A stretch of DNA of 64,000 nt from Oceanobacillus polygoni (GCF_008304605.1 NZ_PIJY01000025.1:31261-95260), one strand, 5' to 3'. Counted from the stretch's first letter, positions 27,769 to 36,676 are shown. The notes: a model not told the origin generated them from the sequence alone. Made by a program: numbers and translations.

Positions 27769-27956
27769 AGAATCACCTTCATACGTATTTTGGGAGAGCT
27801 AAATCTTCATACAGTCGTTGCTTAGGTAGTCTAAAATATGTAAAAATTGATTAAATTCTATATTTTGATTTTACTATAAATTGTATAGCATGCAGAATAA
27901 GAAGTAAAGATTTGTGTGTAAGATGATTGGGATTTGAGAGATAACGGAGGTTTCTG

Positions 27957-28082
27957 ATGGATGATCAGTTTTCGTGGTCTAGGGATCAATCGCTTAGTTG
28001 CGTTGCCCGAACTTGTGCGGCGGGTGATCGATTGACTGGCTGGAATGCACTATTTCACTCTGTTGATAATCAGTTAAAATAG
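27957..28082 (+). CDS. Possible small ORF, 41 aa
   Basis: The ATG at 27957 is six bases after GGAGG. The frame encodes 41 residues beginning MDDQFSWSRDQ and ending SVDNQLK, with two cysteines and no transmembrane segment. No family is recognised. The underlying DNA also contains nested inverted repeats, so it may be a structured element rather than a gene. The only support is the ribosome-binding site. Confidence 0.25.
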   Translation: MDDQFSWSRDQSLSCVARTCAAGDRLTGWNALFHSVDNQLK

Positions 28083-28123
28083 AATGGGTTGCGCAATTCC
28101 CATACTTCATCACACGCAAAATA

Positions 28124-28161
28124 AGGTGTCATCAAGCCATTAAAAATCCTTGAAAACACCT
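28124..28161 (-). terminator. Terminator of the nadC-TAXI-TRAP operon
   Basis: Arms AGGTGT (28124-28129) and ACACCT (28156-28161) enclose CAAG/CTTG arms (28133-28136, 28149-28152). On the minus strand the stem is followed by TATTTTG. Confidence 0.6.
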
Positions 28162-28178
28162 CATTCCATAAAACTAAA

Positions 28179-30116
28179 CTACGAGCGAAGTTCAGTAGCT
28201 CTAACAGACAGTTCTTCTTTTCTTCTATTTTGTAGAGCATAGACTAGAATAATAATAACGAGACCAATTGTGCTCGTCCATAGATTAGCATACATGGATA
28301 GTGCTCCGCTTATTACTAATAGAATCCGCTCCAAAACAGTCGTTCTTGTTTTTAACCAGCCAATCGCTCCCCCTGCGAGAGCGGTGACACCGATAACAGC
28401 AGTTAAGAATGCAAGCAGTACTTCTACCAAATTACCGTCCATTAAAAGGGCTGGCTCTAAGACGAACATGAACGGGACAACAAAACCGACGATACCTAAT
28501 TTGACAGCCTCTAGCCCTACCCGATTCGGATTTGCATCGGCAATCCCTGCAGCTGCATAAGCTGCAACAGCCACAGGTGGTGTGATCGCTGAGAAAATTG
28601 AAAAGTACACTATAAATAGGTGGGCAGCCATCGCAGACACTCCTAATTCAATTAAGGCAGGTGCTGCAAGCATCGCAGTTAGAATATAAGCAGCAGCAAC
28701 CGGCATTCCCATCCCTAAGACGATACAAATCAGCATGACAAGAATTAATGTCGGAAACAGCATCCCTTCTGTTAATCCAAGCACAATACTTGTTACCTTT
28801 CCACCAAGCCCAGTTGTCATAATCCCAGCAATAATAAGTCCTGCTGCGGCACATGCTGTCGTAACCGGAACAGAAGACCTTGCTCCATCCACTAACGCTC
28901 CGCAAATCTTTCGCACGCCCATTCGTGTCTCTTTACGGAACCAGCTAACGATAATTACTGCAATGAGTCCATAGAAGCCTGTTCGTGATGCGCTGTAGCC
29001 TAGTACTAAGAGAACGACTAGTACAATTAATGGAATAAAATAAAACCAGCCTTCTTTCAAAACTTCACTTACCTTTGGAATATCTTCTTTTGCCGGACGT
29101 GGTAAATCAAGGCGCATTGCCTCAAAATGAACCATGGCAAATAAAGAAACATAATAAAGAATACCAGGAATCAATGCCGCAATTACAATCGATCCATACG
29201 ACATTTGTGTCACTGCGGCCATTAAAAATGCCGATGATCCCATAATTGGAGGCAAAATACTTCCACCTGTAGAGGCAGCCGCCTCCACCGCCGCTGCAAC
29301 CGCTGGAGTATATCCTGACTTTTTACTAACCGGAATCGTAAAGTTACCGGTTGTTACAACATTTGCCGTTGGACTACCAGAGATGGAACCGAAAAAAGCA
29401 CTAGCAAGAACCGCTACCTTCGCAGAGCCCCCTCGCGTTCTCCCCGCAATTGCTGTTGAAATCCGAAAGAAAAATTCCCCAGCACCTGATTTTTGCAAAA
29501 AAGCACCAAACAGCATAAACATAAATACAAATGAGGCAGCGACAGAAATTGGCGATCCCCAAAGTCCATTGAAGCTGTACGTGAGCTTTTCAATGAACTC
29601 AACCACAGCCATTTCGCGATGGCCAAATAATCCATCGAAATGGTGACCCCACAATGTATAAGCAAAGCCAATAAACACGAGAACAATTATTGGAAAACCA
29701 ATCGTTCGTCTCGTTGCCTCAATCGTTAAAAGGATAAACACAAGCCCGAAAAAAATATCCCATGCTGTTAATGGATTCATAATGGGTATTCGAACTGCAA
29801 TTCGCTCAGCATGGAACGTGAAATAGATACCCGCACTGATTGCCAACATGACAAAGGAATAGTCTATAAAGCTAGGCTTGTGACTTTGAACTGCTTCTTT
29901 TTTCGAAAAGCCGTAAAGCAAAAACGTAAGAGCAAGAATAAAAGCTAAGTGGATTGCCATTTGATTAAGTGGATCAAGGTTCCCAAAGATCACAGACCAA
30001 ATTTGATAGACAGACAATCCAAAAGCAAAAATGATAAAAATTTTCATCGGGAGGCTTGAAAGATTACGCTTGTACCCTTCCACAAACCACCTGTTTAAGA
30101 TTGCTTTCATGTTCAC
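28179..30116 (-). CDS. TRAP transporter permease, fused DctQ-DctM type
   Basis: A 645-aa polytopic protein with about 16 helices. Residues 1-165 correspond to the small (DctQ-like) subunit. The rest is the DctM-like large subunit with the diagnostic FFGSISGSPTANVVTTGNFTIP near residue 255 and GMGMPVAAAYILTAML near 475. The fused 4TM/12TM class works with TAXI binding proteins, and one is encoded just upstream. GTG at 30116 is ten bases after AAAGGAG; ATG at 30110 is an alternative. The linkage to nadC suggests import of a pyridine carboxylate or other NAD precursor, though most TAXI systems are assigned to dicarboxylates or glutamate. Confidence 0.9.
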   Translation of the reverse strand: MNMKAILNRWFVEGYKRNLSSLPMKIFIIFAFGLSVYQIWSVIFGNLDPLNQMAIHLAFILALTFLLYGFSKKEAVQSHKPSFIDYSFVMLAISAGIYFTFHAERIAVRIPIMNPLTAWDIFFGLVFILLTIEATRRTIGFPIIVLVFIGFAYTLWGHHFDGLFGHREMAVVEFIEKLTYSFNGLWGSPISVAASFVFMFMLFGAFLQKSGAGEFFFRISTAIAGRTRGGSAKVAVLASAFFGSISGSPTANVVTTGNFTIPVSKKSGYTPAVAAAVEAAASTGGSILPPIMGSSAFLMAAVTQMSYGSIVIAALIPGILYYVSLFAMVHFEAMRLDLPRPAKEDIPKVSEVLKEGWFYFIPLIVLVVLLVLGYSASRTGFYGLIAVIIVSWFRKETRMGVRKICGALVDGARSSVPVTTACAAAGLIIAGIMTTGLGGKVTSIVLGLTEGMLFPTLILVMLICIVLGMGMPVAAAYILTAMLAAPALIELGVSAMAAHLFIVYFSIFSAITPPVAVAAYAAAGIADANPNRVGLEAVKLGIVGFVVPFMFVLEPALLMDGNLVEVLLAFLTAVIGVTALAGGAIGWLKTRTTVLERILLVISGALSMYANLWTSTIGLVIIILVYALQNRRKEELSVRATELRS

Positions 30117-30213
30117 AATGCAAAGACTCCTTTCAAGAAAAAGCAAAAGTTAGTAATTTATTCTTTAAGAAAAATGTGAGTAAAACCTCCGAATTTAATA
30201 GTGATGGAAGATG

Positions 30214-31221
30214 TTAAGGAAGCATACCTTTCTCACGGAAAAATCTTTCTGCACCTGGATGCAGTGGAACATTACCGACTTTCATCATATTATCTTCTGA
30301 TAGATTATTAAATTCCTTGTGCACCGTTCTCAGATAATCAAAGTTTTCATAGATTGCCTCAGTCATCTGATAGACTTCTTCCTCTGGAACATCTTTATGT
30401 GCAATGAGAATTGCCGGTGTACTAACGGTTGCTACGTCTTCCTCTAAAAAGGAGTATGCAGAAGCGTTAATCGTTCCAGTATCCATGCCAAGCTTTTCGG
30501 ATACACGCTCAATCACCTGTTCATTTAATTCAAGCATTTTTAGACGCATCAATGTAGACGCTTCAATAATATCACTCGAAGGTGCCGACACCGCATCCCC
30601 ACTTGCATCAACTCGATTATCGGCCATCATTTCAAATGTTTTCGATCCAGATAAATAATCAACTGATCCACCCCAAGAAACAATATCATCATAAGTGATC
30701 CCATATGCTTGTAAAATATTCCTCGTAATAATTTCACCAGCAGCTCCCTTTTGATCGACAGCCAAACGGATAGGAGCTTTCAACTCAATCATCTCTTCAA
30801 AGGAATCATAAGGCACTTCCGAAGCTACGATAAACTGGTAGTAGTTTGCTGGAATCACAACACTTACAGCACGAATATCTTCATAGGGCTGATCATATGG
30901 CTCTTCCCCACTGTATGCTGCATAGGATGTCATCGCATAGGATAATCCATACGGAACAACACCTGTTGCGACAGTTAGCGGGTTTTCCACGATACCACCT
31001 GGTTCTACGGTAATGATAGCTCCTTCATGTTCCCTGCGAATCGATTCAGCAATTCCTTCTGTAAAAACAGACCAAGCACCACCAACTCTTCCCCCAACAA
31101 TCGTTGTGTGTAGTGACGTCTCCGAATATGCAGCACCTTTCGCTACCTGTTCGTTCCCCTTTTCACATGCAGTTAAAAAAATAATTCCTAGAATGATTGC
31201 GATAACGATGCTTTTATTCAT
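30214..31221 (-). CDS. TAXI-family TRAP solute-binding lipoprotein
   Basis: A 335-aa extracytoplasmic receptor. The N-terminus is a lipoprotein signal (MNKSIVIAIILGIIFLTAC) with lipobox LTAC at about residues 16-19, so it is membrane-anchored outside the cell. The TAXI fold follows: IVGGRVGGAWSVFTEGIAE, VEPGGIVENPLTVATG, and a C-terminal HPGAERFFREKGMLP. GGGAGG precedes the ATG at 31221. It begins 25 bases after nadC and is followed by the fused TRAP permease, so the three genes form one transcriptional unit. Ligand unknown; a NAD precursor is suggested by linkage. Confidence 0.9.
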   Translation of the reverse strand: MNKSIVIAIILGIIFLTACEKGNEQVAKGAAYSETSLHTTIVGGRVGGAWSVFTEGIAESIRREHEGAIITVEPGGIVENPLTVATGVVPYGLSYAMTSYAAYSGEEPYDQPYEDIRAVSVVIPANYYQFIVASEVPYDSFEEMIELKAPIRLAVDQKGAAGEIITRNILQAYGITYDDIVSWGGSVDYLSGSKTFEMMADNRVDASGDAVSAPSSDIIEASTLMRLKMLELNEQVIERVSEKLGMDTGTINASAYSFLEEDVATVSTPAILIAHKDVPEEEVYQMTEAIYENFDYLRTVHKEFNNLSEDNMMKVGNVPLHPGAERFFREKGMLP

Positions 31222-31246
31222 AGTATGGCCTCCCGTTGTCTGCACG

Positions 31247-32092
31247 TTATTTCTTACTTCCCTCATTCACTTGCAAACTAATGTCCAACGCCTTAACAGA
31301 GTGTGTTAACGCACCTAATGATATGTATTGCACCCCAGTATTTGCATAGGTTGCTAGATTAGCAAGCGTAATTCCACCTGAAGCTTCTGTTACGATCGGA
31401 TCAGGTACAAGCTCAGCAAATCCAATTACTTCCTCTGGACTGCGATTATCGAACATGATGACATCTGCACCAGCATCTACCGCTTCCAGTACCTCACATT
31501 TACTTTCCGTCTCCACTTCAATCTTCACCATATGTCCGACCGCTTCACGTGCTTTCTCAACTGCTTTCGTGATCGACCCACAATACGAAATATGATTATC
31601 TTTAATCATCACACCATCATATAAACCATTGCGATGGTTCTTTCCTCCACCAGAAGTAACTGCATATTTATCAAACATTCTTAACCCGGGCATTGTTTTT
31701 CTCGTATCACAAATGCTGATTGCTGGGTCATTCAAGGTTTCTACACATCGGTTCGTCATCGTCGCAATGCCGCTCATACGTTGCAATAGATTTAAAATTA
31801 CGCGCTCTCCAGTAAGTATGGAGCGGACAGAGCCATACACTTCCGCAATCGCCGTTTGGGCTTCCACGATATCGCCATCTTTAAAATTCAGCTTAACTTC
31901 CACTTCGGAATCTAGTAAATGATAGGCTTCCTTAATAATGGATAGTCCAGAAAGAACTCCGGATTCCTTAACGATAAACACACCTTTTCCCAATTGATCC
32001 TTAGGAAAAATGGAATCACTTGTGATATCCTGATCACCAATGTCTTCCATAAAAAATGATTCGAGTGCTTTTCGTAGTTTGATTGTATTCAT
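31247..32092 (-). CDS. nadC: Nicotinate-nucleotide pyrophosphorylase (carboxylating)
   Basis: A 281-aa quinolinate phosphoribosyltransferase, which makes nicotinate mononucleotide from quinolinate and PRPP. Family segments: EDIGDQDITSD at the N-terminus, ERVILNLLQRMSGIAT near residue 98, DTRKTMPGLRMFDKYAV near 130, GGGKNHRNGLYDGVMIKDNH near 150, and EVETESKCEVLEAVDAGADVIMFDN near 190. GGAG precedes the ATG at 32092. It is divergent from the NAD repressor gene niaR. Unusually it is not next to nadA or nadB in this window, but next to a TAXI-TRAP transporter. Confidence 0.95.
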   Translation of the reverse strand: MNTIKLRKALESFFMEDIGDQDITSDSIFPKDQLGKGVFIVKESGVLSGLSIIKEAYHLLDSEVEVKLNFKDGDIVEAQTAIAEVYGSVRSILTGERVILNLLQRMSGIATMTNRCVETLNDPAISICDTRKTMPGLRMFDKYAVTSGGGKNHRNGLYDGVMIKDNHISYCGSITKAVEKAREAVGHMVKIEVETESKCEVLEAVDAGADVIMFDNRSPEEVIGFAELVPDPIVTEASGGITLANLATYANTGVQYISLGALTHSVKALDISLQVNEGSKK

Positions 32093-32367
32093 AGTCGTTA
32101 CTCCTTCACTGGTTGTCATTTTGTTTGTGATTATTTTCACATTAAATACATTAGAATACGATTACTTCTTTTAAAAACAAGCAATCTCCCCATCCTGTTA
32201 GATTAATTAATCCAGTTTATCCGATGAGTCTATAGTCACCTGTCTTGACATCTATATTTACATAGAATTAATATATTATCAAGTACTAGTTTCTAAAAAC
32301 ACATTTCTTTCGTTTAATATTAGAATAAACATTTCTGTCACATGGAGATGTACAAGGAGGGCTATAA
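32093..32367. promoter_or_regulatory. nadC-niaR divergent control region with candidate NiaR operator
   Basis: A 275-bp divergent intergenic region. TGTC-TT-GACA at 32241-32250 is an inverted repeat. Its right half overlaps a -35 box TTGACA (32245-32250) followed, 18 bases on, by TAATAT (32269-32274), a sound promoter for niaR. The surrounding CACCTGTCTTGACA resembles what I recall of NiaR sites in Firmicutes. This would give autorepression and control of the nadC-TAXI-TRAP unit. Confidence 0.6.
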
Positions 32368-32898
32368 GTGGAGCAACAAGTAAAAATGCCTTCAGCAAAA
32401 AGACAGCAGCTTATTATACAAAAGCTAAAAGAATCGGTTCAACCAATTAGCGGCAGTGATTTTGCCAAACTTACCAATGTATCCCGACAAGTTATTGTCC
32501 AGGACGTCTCTATTTTAAAAGCAAAAAACGAACCGATTATCGCCACAAGCCAAGGATATCTTTATCTGAACGAACAAACGGATAATAAAAAACAACAAGT
32601 AATTGCATGTAAGCATGATGCTAGCCAAACACAGGAAGAGCTATACTTAATTGTTGATCATGGTGTGACAATCAAAGACGTCATCGTTGAACATGCTGTA
32701 TATGGAGACATTACAGCCTCTATTCGAGTCAGTAACCGTAAAGAAGCTGATCAATTTGTTAAAAAAATAAAGGCTACGGAGGCTTCGTATTTATCCGCAT
32801 TAACAAATGGGGTTCACCTGCATACCCTTGAGGCCGATTCACTTGTTAAAATCGAAGCAGCGTGTAGGGACTTAAAAAAAGCTGGCATTCTAATCTAA
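32368..32898 (+). CDS. niaR: Niacin-responsive transcriptional repressor NiaR (YrxA)
   Basis: A 176-aa regulator with an N-terminal winged helix (HTH_11; GSDFAKLTNVSRQVIVQDVSILKA) and a C-terminal 3H domain named for three metal-binding histidines (HDASQTQEELYLIVDHG, HAVYGD, NGVHLHTL). In Bacillus it represses de novo NAD genes and niacin uptake when nicotinic acid is plentiful. GTG at 32368 follows AAGGAGG. Divergence from nadC is the conserved arrangement and supports regulation of that operon. Confidence 0.93.
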   Translation: MEQQVKMPSAKRQQLIIQKLKESVQPISGSDFAKLTNVSRQVIVQDVSILKAKNEPIIATSQGYLYLNEQTDNKKQQVIACKHDASQTQEELYLIVDHGVTIKDVIVEHAVYGDITASIRVSNRKEADQFVKKIKATEASYLSALTNGVHLHTLEADSLVKIEAACRDLKKAGILI

Positions 32899-32989
32899 AT
32901 TCTTTCGGTCAAATACGGTTTGAAAATGAACCGTAACGGTTACTGGTTATATGTAGATATACATCCTAGTATGTCAGCGAGGTGATAAC

Positions 32990-33121
32990 ATGTCTAATCA
33001 TGACAAAGAAAAGCGAAGCGATGACTCGCTAGAGCAAAAGCAAAAGATTAATGATCCGAACCAAGACATCGAACCACAACGTGAAACAGACCCAAAGCCG
33101 CAGGAAAGTAATAGAGAGTAA
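32990..33121 (+). CDS. Small hydrophilic protein, 43 aa
   Basis: ATG at 32990 follows GAGGTGAT. The product begins MSNHDKEKRSDDSLEQKQK and continues with a Pro/Glu/Asp-rich stretch ending QESNRE. It is almost entirely charged or polar, so probably disordered. The stop codon is inside the left arm of the following terminator. It was not assigned to a family; comparable tiny hydrophilic proteins are common in Bacillaceae. Support comes from the ribosome-binding site, the coding-like composition and the terminator placement. Confidence 0.6.
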   Translation: MSNHDKEKRSDDSLEQKQKINDPNQDIEPQRETDPKPQESNRE

Positions 33122-33143
33122 GGCTGGTTTCCCAGCCTTACTC
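33116..33143. terminator. Strong bidirectional terminator
   Basis: Perfect 12-bp stem GAGTAAGGCTGG / CCAGCCTTACTC (33116-33127, 33132-33143) with a TTTC loop, between the 43-aa gene and the convergent gldA-like gene. The left arm includes the TAA stop of the small gene. Confidence 0.85.
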
Positions 33144-33159
33144 TCCTATTTCATTTTAT

Positions 33160-34251
33160 TTATTTTTTACTCAGTTGATCCACCGCAAGGATTGCTGCAG
33201 CAACATCATCTGCAGTAACATCCTGGGAAAGATTCCCCATTGTTTCTCCCTCTTGTGTAGATGCTTCTCCCACTCTTCGTAAATCTTCATAGGATACTTC
33301 TTCTAAATGCATTTCTTTTAATGTTGTCGGTAATCCAAGTGCGCGATAAAATTCAATATATTTTAGAATTTCATCTTGTGGATGCAATTCTAACATGAGC
33401 TGCGTTAATGTTCCATATGCTACCTTTTCACCATGTGTCAAATGGTGAATATCACCCTCGAGTACGGTAAAACCATTATGGATGGCATGCGCAGCAGCTA
33501 GTCCACCACTTTCAAACCCAAGACCAGATAGCAATGTATTCGCCTCGACAACAGCTTCTACATGTTTCGTGACCAGCCCTTTTTGTACTGCCTTATAAGC
33601 CGCCTCACCATAAGCAAATAATGTTTTCTCACAGGCTTCGGCAATTGCTTGTGCAGCAATACTTGTCTTGCCACCTGCCATTGCATCACCATTGCTTTTA
33701 ATTGTTGCTCTTGCCTCCACCCATGTTGCCATTGCATCTGCAATTCCAGAAGCAAATAATCGTGGCGGAGCACCTGCAACTACGTTTGTATCAACGAGTA
33801 CCAACTCTGGATTTTTATCATAAAATTTATAGGACTCAAATACACCTTCATCACTATAAATAACAGATAACGCACTAGTTGGTGCATCGGTTGATGCTGT
33901 TGTAGGAACAATCACAACACTTACTGCCAGACCATCAGCAACTGCTTTCGCTGTATCTAGTGTTTTTCCTCCTCCAACCCCGATGACGCTATCAACCGCT
34001 TCGTTCGTCCCATCGTTTACAATTCTTTCTACTTCATTTAATGAAGCCTCGCCATTAAATTCTACGTAATGGAAATCTACATCTTCTGTTTTCAAGCTCT
34101 CTTCAATTGTTGATCCTGTAATCTTCCAAACCGTTTCATCTGAAAGGATTAAAGGTTTTTTTCCAATTGACTTAACATGCTGACCAATACCTTTTAATGC
34201 ATCCTTTCCCTGAATATACTTACTAGGTGAGGTAAAAATAATATTTGTCAT
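33160..34251 (-). CDS. gldA: Glycerol dehydrogenase (iron/zinc-dependent, GldA family)
   Basis: A 363-aa NAD-dependent polyol dehydrogenase that oxidises glycerol to dihydroxyacetone. Motifs: the NAD-binding [16 protein letters not shown] near residue 93, [15 protein letters not shown] near 117, and the metal ligands in [10 protein letters not shown] (Asp), AAHAIHNGF and [13 protein letters not shown] (His). AAAGGAG precedes the ATG at 34251. It is monocistronic with a terminator at its 3' end. Homologues can also act on 1,2-diols or methylglyoxal, so glycerol is the likely but not certain substrate. Confidence 0.92.
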   Translation of the reverse strand: MTNIIFTSPSKYIQGKDALKGIGQHVKSIGKKPLILSDETVWKITGSTIEESLKTEDVDFHYVEFNGEASLNEVERIVNDGTNEAVDSVIGVGGGKTLDTAKAVADGLAVSVVIVPTTASTDAPTSALSVIYSDEGVFESYKFYDKNPELVLVDTNVVAGAPPRLFASGIADAMATWVEARATIKSNGDAMAGGKTSIAAQAIAEACEKTLFAYGEAAYKAVQKGLVTKHVEAVVEANTLLSGLGFESGGLAAAHAIHNGFTVLEGDIHHLTHGEKVAYGTLTQLMLELHPQDEILKYIEFYRALGLPTTLKEMHLEEVSYEDLRRVGEASTQEGETMGNLSQDVTADDVAAAILAVDQLSKK

Positions 34252-34676
34252 GTTATATCGCTCCTTTTATGTAGTTTCACCTCTATTATATCACACCCTT
34301 TTGGAATCGTGAAATAATTCACATATTTTATTTCAAATACACTAGCTAAGCTAACTTATTTCCTTCACGATTCTTCACACCCCTCTAACAAGCCCGCAAT
34401 GTTACCATTTTCAAACGCCTACTAATTAACAACCTAAGTTAATAGGTATTAGCCAAAATTCTGCTAAATTACTTCCATAGGGATAGTCGTACAAGCAAAT
34501 TTGCTTCTAGGAAATAGAATACATTAGAAACCGTGGCATTCGTTGAAGGGATTCTAAGAAATAAGTTACTCGCTTTCTTAGAATCCTTCTACGTTGGAGT
34601 GCAAGCTTCCTGAGTAAATGCCTTCGTTTCACAAATACGGATGAAGCTTATAAAAACGTGTAAAGGGAGGGTAATC
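34252..34676. other. Intergenic region with a long imperfect palindrome
   Basis: A 425-bp gap. It is AT-rich near gldA (its promoter side). At 34545-34589 an imperfect palindrome pairs GAAGGGATTCTAAGAAA with TTTCTTAGAATCCTTC (one bulged G), and the pairing extends outwards to CGT/ACG. There is no T-tract after it. It may be a small repeat element or a structured leader of the CHRD gene. No gene is seen. Confidence 0.4.
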
Positions 34677-34679
34677 TTG

Positions 34680-35090
34680 GTGTATAATGACTATTTTTAT
34701 ATTGCAGAATTAACAGGCTCACAAGAATCGCCACCAGTTCGGACATATGCTGATGGTACAACACTGTTTCATGTGAGTAGAAAAGGCAATGAAATACGCT
34801 ATCGACTTGCTGCCAATAATATTAAAAATATGACACAGGCACATATTCAAGTTGGACGCAGAAATATTAATGGACCTGTTGTCGCTTTTTTATCCAGTGA
34901 AGGTGCTAGTCTCGGGGAACAAGAAACTATTTTAGAAGGGTTCCTAACATCAGCTGATCTAACTGGACCACTCAAAGATAAATCGATCTCAGACTTAGTT
35001 GATCTTATGAATGCTGGAAAAGCATATGTCAACATCCATTCAAAAACATACCCGAATGGAGAAATCCGAGGAAAGATCACGCAACACTAA
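34680..35090 (+). CDS. CHRD domain protein
   Basis: A 136-aa protein made of one CHRD domain: LTGSQESPPVRT at the start, HVSRKGNEIRYRLAANNI and AHIQVGRRNINGPVVAFL in the middle, and AGKAYVNIHSKTYPNGEIRG at the end. CHRD proteins occur in chordin and in many bacterial proteins of unknown function. No signal peptide is seen in this start model. The start is GTG (34680) or the TTG just before it (34677), both after GGGAGGG; longer frames lack a site. A terminator follows at 35123. Function unknown. Confidence 0.85.
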   Translation: MYNDYFYIAELTGSQESPPVRTYADGTTLFHVSRKGNEIRYRLAANNIKNMTQAHIQVGRRNINGPVVAFLSSEGASLGEQETILEGFLTSADLTGPLKDKSISDLVDLMNAGKAYVNIHSKTYPNGEIRGKITQH

Positions 35091-35122
35091 AAACCACATG
35101 ATAATCCCATATAATGCTACTT

Positions 35123-35149
35123 AAGGCTGATTTTTTATCAGCTTTTTTA
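35123..35149 (+). terminator. Terminator of the CHRD gene
   Basis: AAGGCTGA (35123-35130) pairs with TCAGCTTT (35138-35145), with one G-U pair, followed by a T-run. Confidence 0.7.
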
Positions 35150-35237
35150 TTTTGCTAGAATGTATTAATCTTATCTGATGTTATAACTAAATGTTTCCAT
35201 TTCACCATAAGGATAAGCGGCCAATGTACCAATTGAA

Positions 35238-35275
35238 AGAATCCATTTTGATTAGCCTTTTTCAAAATGGATTCT
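35238..35275 (-). terminator. Terminator-like hairpin downstream of the ykuI-like gene
   Basis: Perfect 14-bp arms AGAATCCATTTTGA (35238-35251) and TCAAAATGGATTCT (35262-35275), followed on the minus strand by TTTC. Confidence 0.6.
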
Positions 35276-35319
35276 ATCTCAAAGTCTAAAAATTCATTCT
35301 CGAACCTTTAATCGGTTAA

Positions 35320-36537
35320 TTATAGCAAGCCCTCTTGTTCATATAGGTAAGCATATGGAATATCTAAAAACACATACAATATATCAGAAATCGGAAAAGA
35401 ATAAGTTCTAATCCGTTCATCTCTTTCAATATCCGTGTATAAGTCAGATAAGAGCCCTTTTTTCTCTACGTTCATTCGCATGACATTCTCAAAAAAGTAT
35501 GGTCGCCAGCTCCAGTTTTTATTCTTCCCTTCATACTGAAGCCCCCACTCTCCTTCAGTATTTTTCTCTGCATTCGAAGACAGTTGAATTCCTTCTTCAT
35601 TACAAATGTAGACACGAAAAGCAAAGCTCGTACATGCCTCGCCAATTTTTAAGATGATCTCGTCATAGGAAGATTCTGGTTTTACCGATGGTAGCATTGC
35701 TTTAAACTGTTCATTAATCCAATTCGTTAATTCCAGCTGAGCCTTCATTTTCTTACGTTCAAATAAAACAAAACGTTGAAAATCTGCTTTAATCTTCTCT
35801 TGAGAACAATCTGCTGCAACAAAATTAGCTTCTGGCTGTTTTAGATAACTTCCCTGATAATAATGCCCACCATGACGCCATGCATAGTTCAATTGATTGT
35901 ATGTGGTGATCCCTTTAAATAAGAGTGCTGCACCGATTTTACGAGAAAGCATGGATAGCGAATGATGAACATCCCCATATAACTGTGGTAATAAATCATC
36001 CTCTAAAAAACCAGCATCTACTTTTACAATGTTAGGTTCTAATTGAACTAAACGCTCTAAACTAGCATTTCGTTGTTCAACATCAATGGCAATCCGAATA
36101 CCCAGCGTCTTCATATATTTGATGAGCTTTCTTAAATCATTGCTTTGCTCCGTGATTGAAGCCTCCTTTATTTCGATGATAATTTTATGCAAATCCAGCC
36201 CTTTCTCAGCACTAGATTGTAAAAGAGTTAGCAATGACTCTCCATCATCCTTCATTAATAGTCTAGCATTATAATAAAATATCAGATTCATTGACTGATC
36301 ACTTTCCATAAACGTATGCAATGCCTTTTGTTGAACATCATTATTCAGTTCAAGGTGGAAATCTCCAGGGATTGAACCGTCATCAAAAAACCAGTCTAAC
36401 TGCTTTAGATTACCATTTTCTTCTTGAAATAAAGGAAGTACTTCATAACCTGCAATCAATTGTGTATCCGCACTGATAACCGGCTGATAATATGGTATCA
36501 CCTGCTTCAAATTTAACATAACCTCTAAAGGATCCAA
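35320..36537 (-). CDS. ykuI: YkuI-like degenerate EAL-domain protein
   Basis: A 405-aa protein matching B. subtilis YkuI throughout: EAL domain (residues 1-240; YYQPVISADTQLIAGYEVL, RKIGAALLFKGI, GHYYQGSYLKQP) and the PAS-like YkuI C-terminal domain (250-405; NWSWRPYFFENVMRM, LSDLYTDIERDERIRTYSFP, PYAYLYEQEGLL). EAL phosphodiesterases cleave cyclic-di-GMP. Here the signature reads YEVLPL, the segment normally carrying the metal-binding Asn reads LIFYYNARLL, and AVDN is changed to AIDVEQ. It is probably a c-di-GMP binder without activity. TTG at 36537 lies eight bases after GGAGG and gives the YkuI-like N-terminus. Confidence 0.9.
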   Translation of the reverse strand: MDPLEVMLNLKQVIPYYQPVISADTQLIAGYEVLPLFQEENGNLKQLDWFFDDGSIPGDFHLELNNDVQQKALHTFMESDQSMNLIFYYNARLLMKDDGESLLTLLQSSAEKGLDLHKIIIEIKEASITEQSNDLRKLIKYMKTLGIRIAIDVEQRNASLERLVQLEPNIVKVDAGFLEDDLLPQLYGDVHHSLSMLSRKIGAALLFKGITTYNQLNYAWRHGGHYYQGSYLKQPEANFVAADCSQEKIKADFQRFVLFERKKMKAQLELTNWINEQFKAMLPSVKPESSYDEIILKIGEACTSFAFRVYICNEEGIQLSSNAEKNTEGEWGLQYEGKNKNWSWRPYFFENVMRMNVEKKGLLSDLYTDIERDERIRTYSFPISDILYVFLDIPYAYLYEQEGLL

Positions 36538-36676
36538 CCCTAACACCTCCATTTGTTACCTATCAATTACAATACGACATTATAATGAGATACTAAGAGT
36601 ATACTCCATAATTGATAATTTCTTAACTAACAACTTCATTTTACTTCCTCTATCCGTAAACATTATCCTTACATAA

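Larger units (their letters stand above)
27769..28178. other. Intergenic region between the ActP2 operon and the TRAP permease
   Basis: A 410-bp gap. The left part is AT-rich and should hold the promoter of the minus-strand symporter-kinase operon. The middle has a small rightward reading frame with a good ribosome-binding site and, inside it, an inverted repeat TCAATCG (27986-27992) / CGATTGA (28029-28035) enclosing CCCG/CGGG arms. The right part is the TRAP operon terminator. The middle segment is clearly GC-richer than its flanks. Confidence 0.4.
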
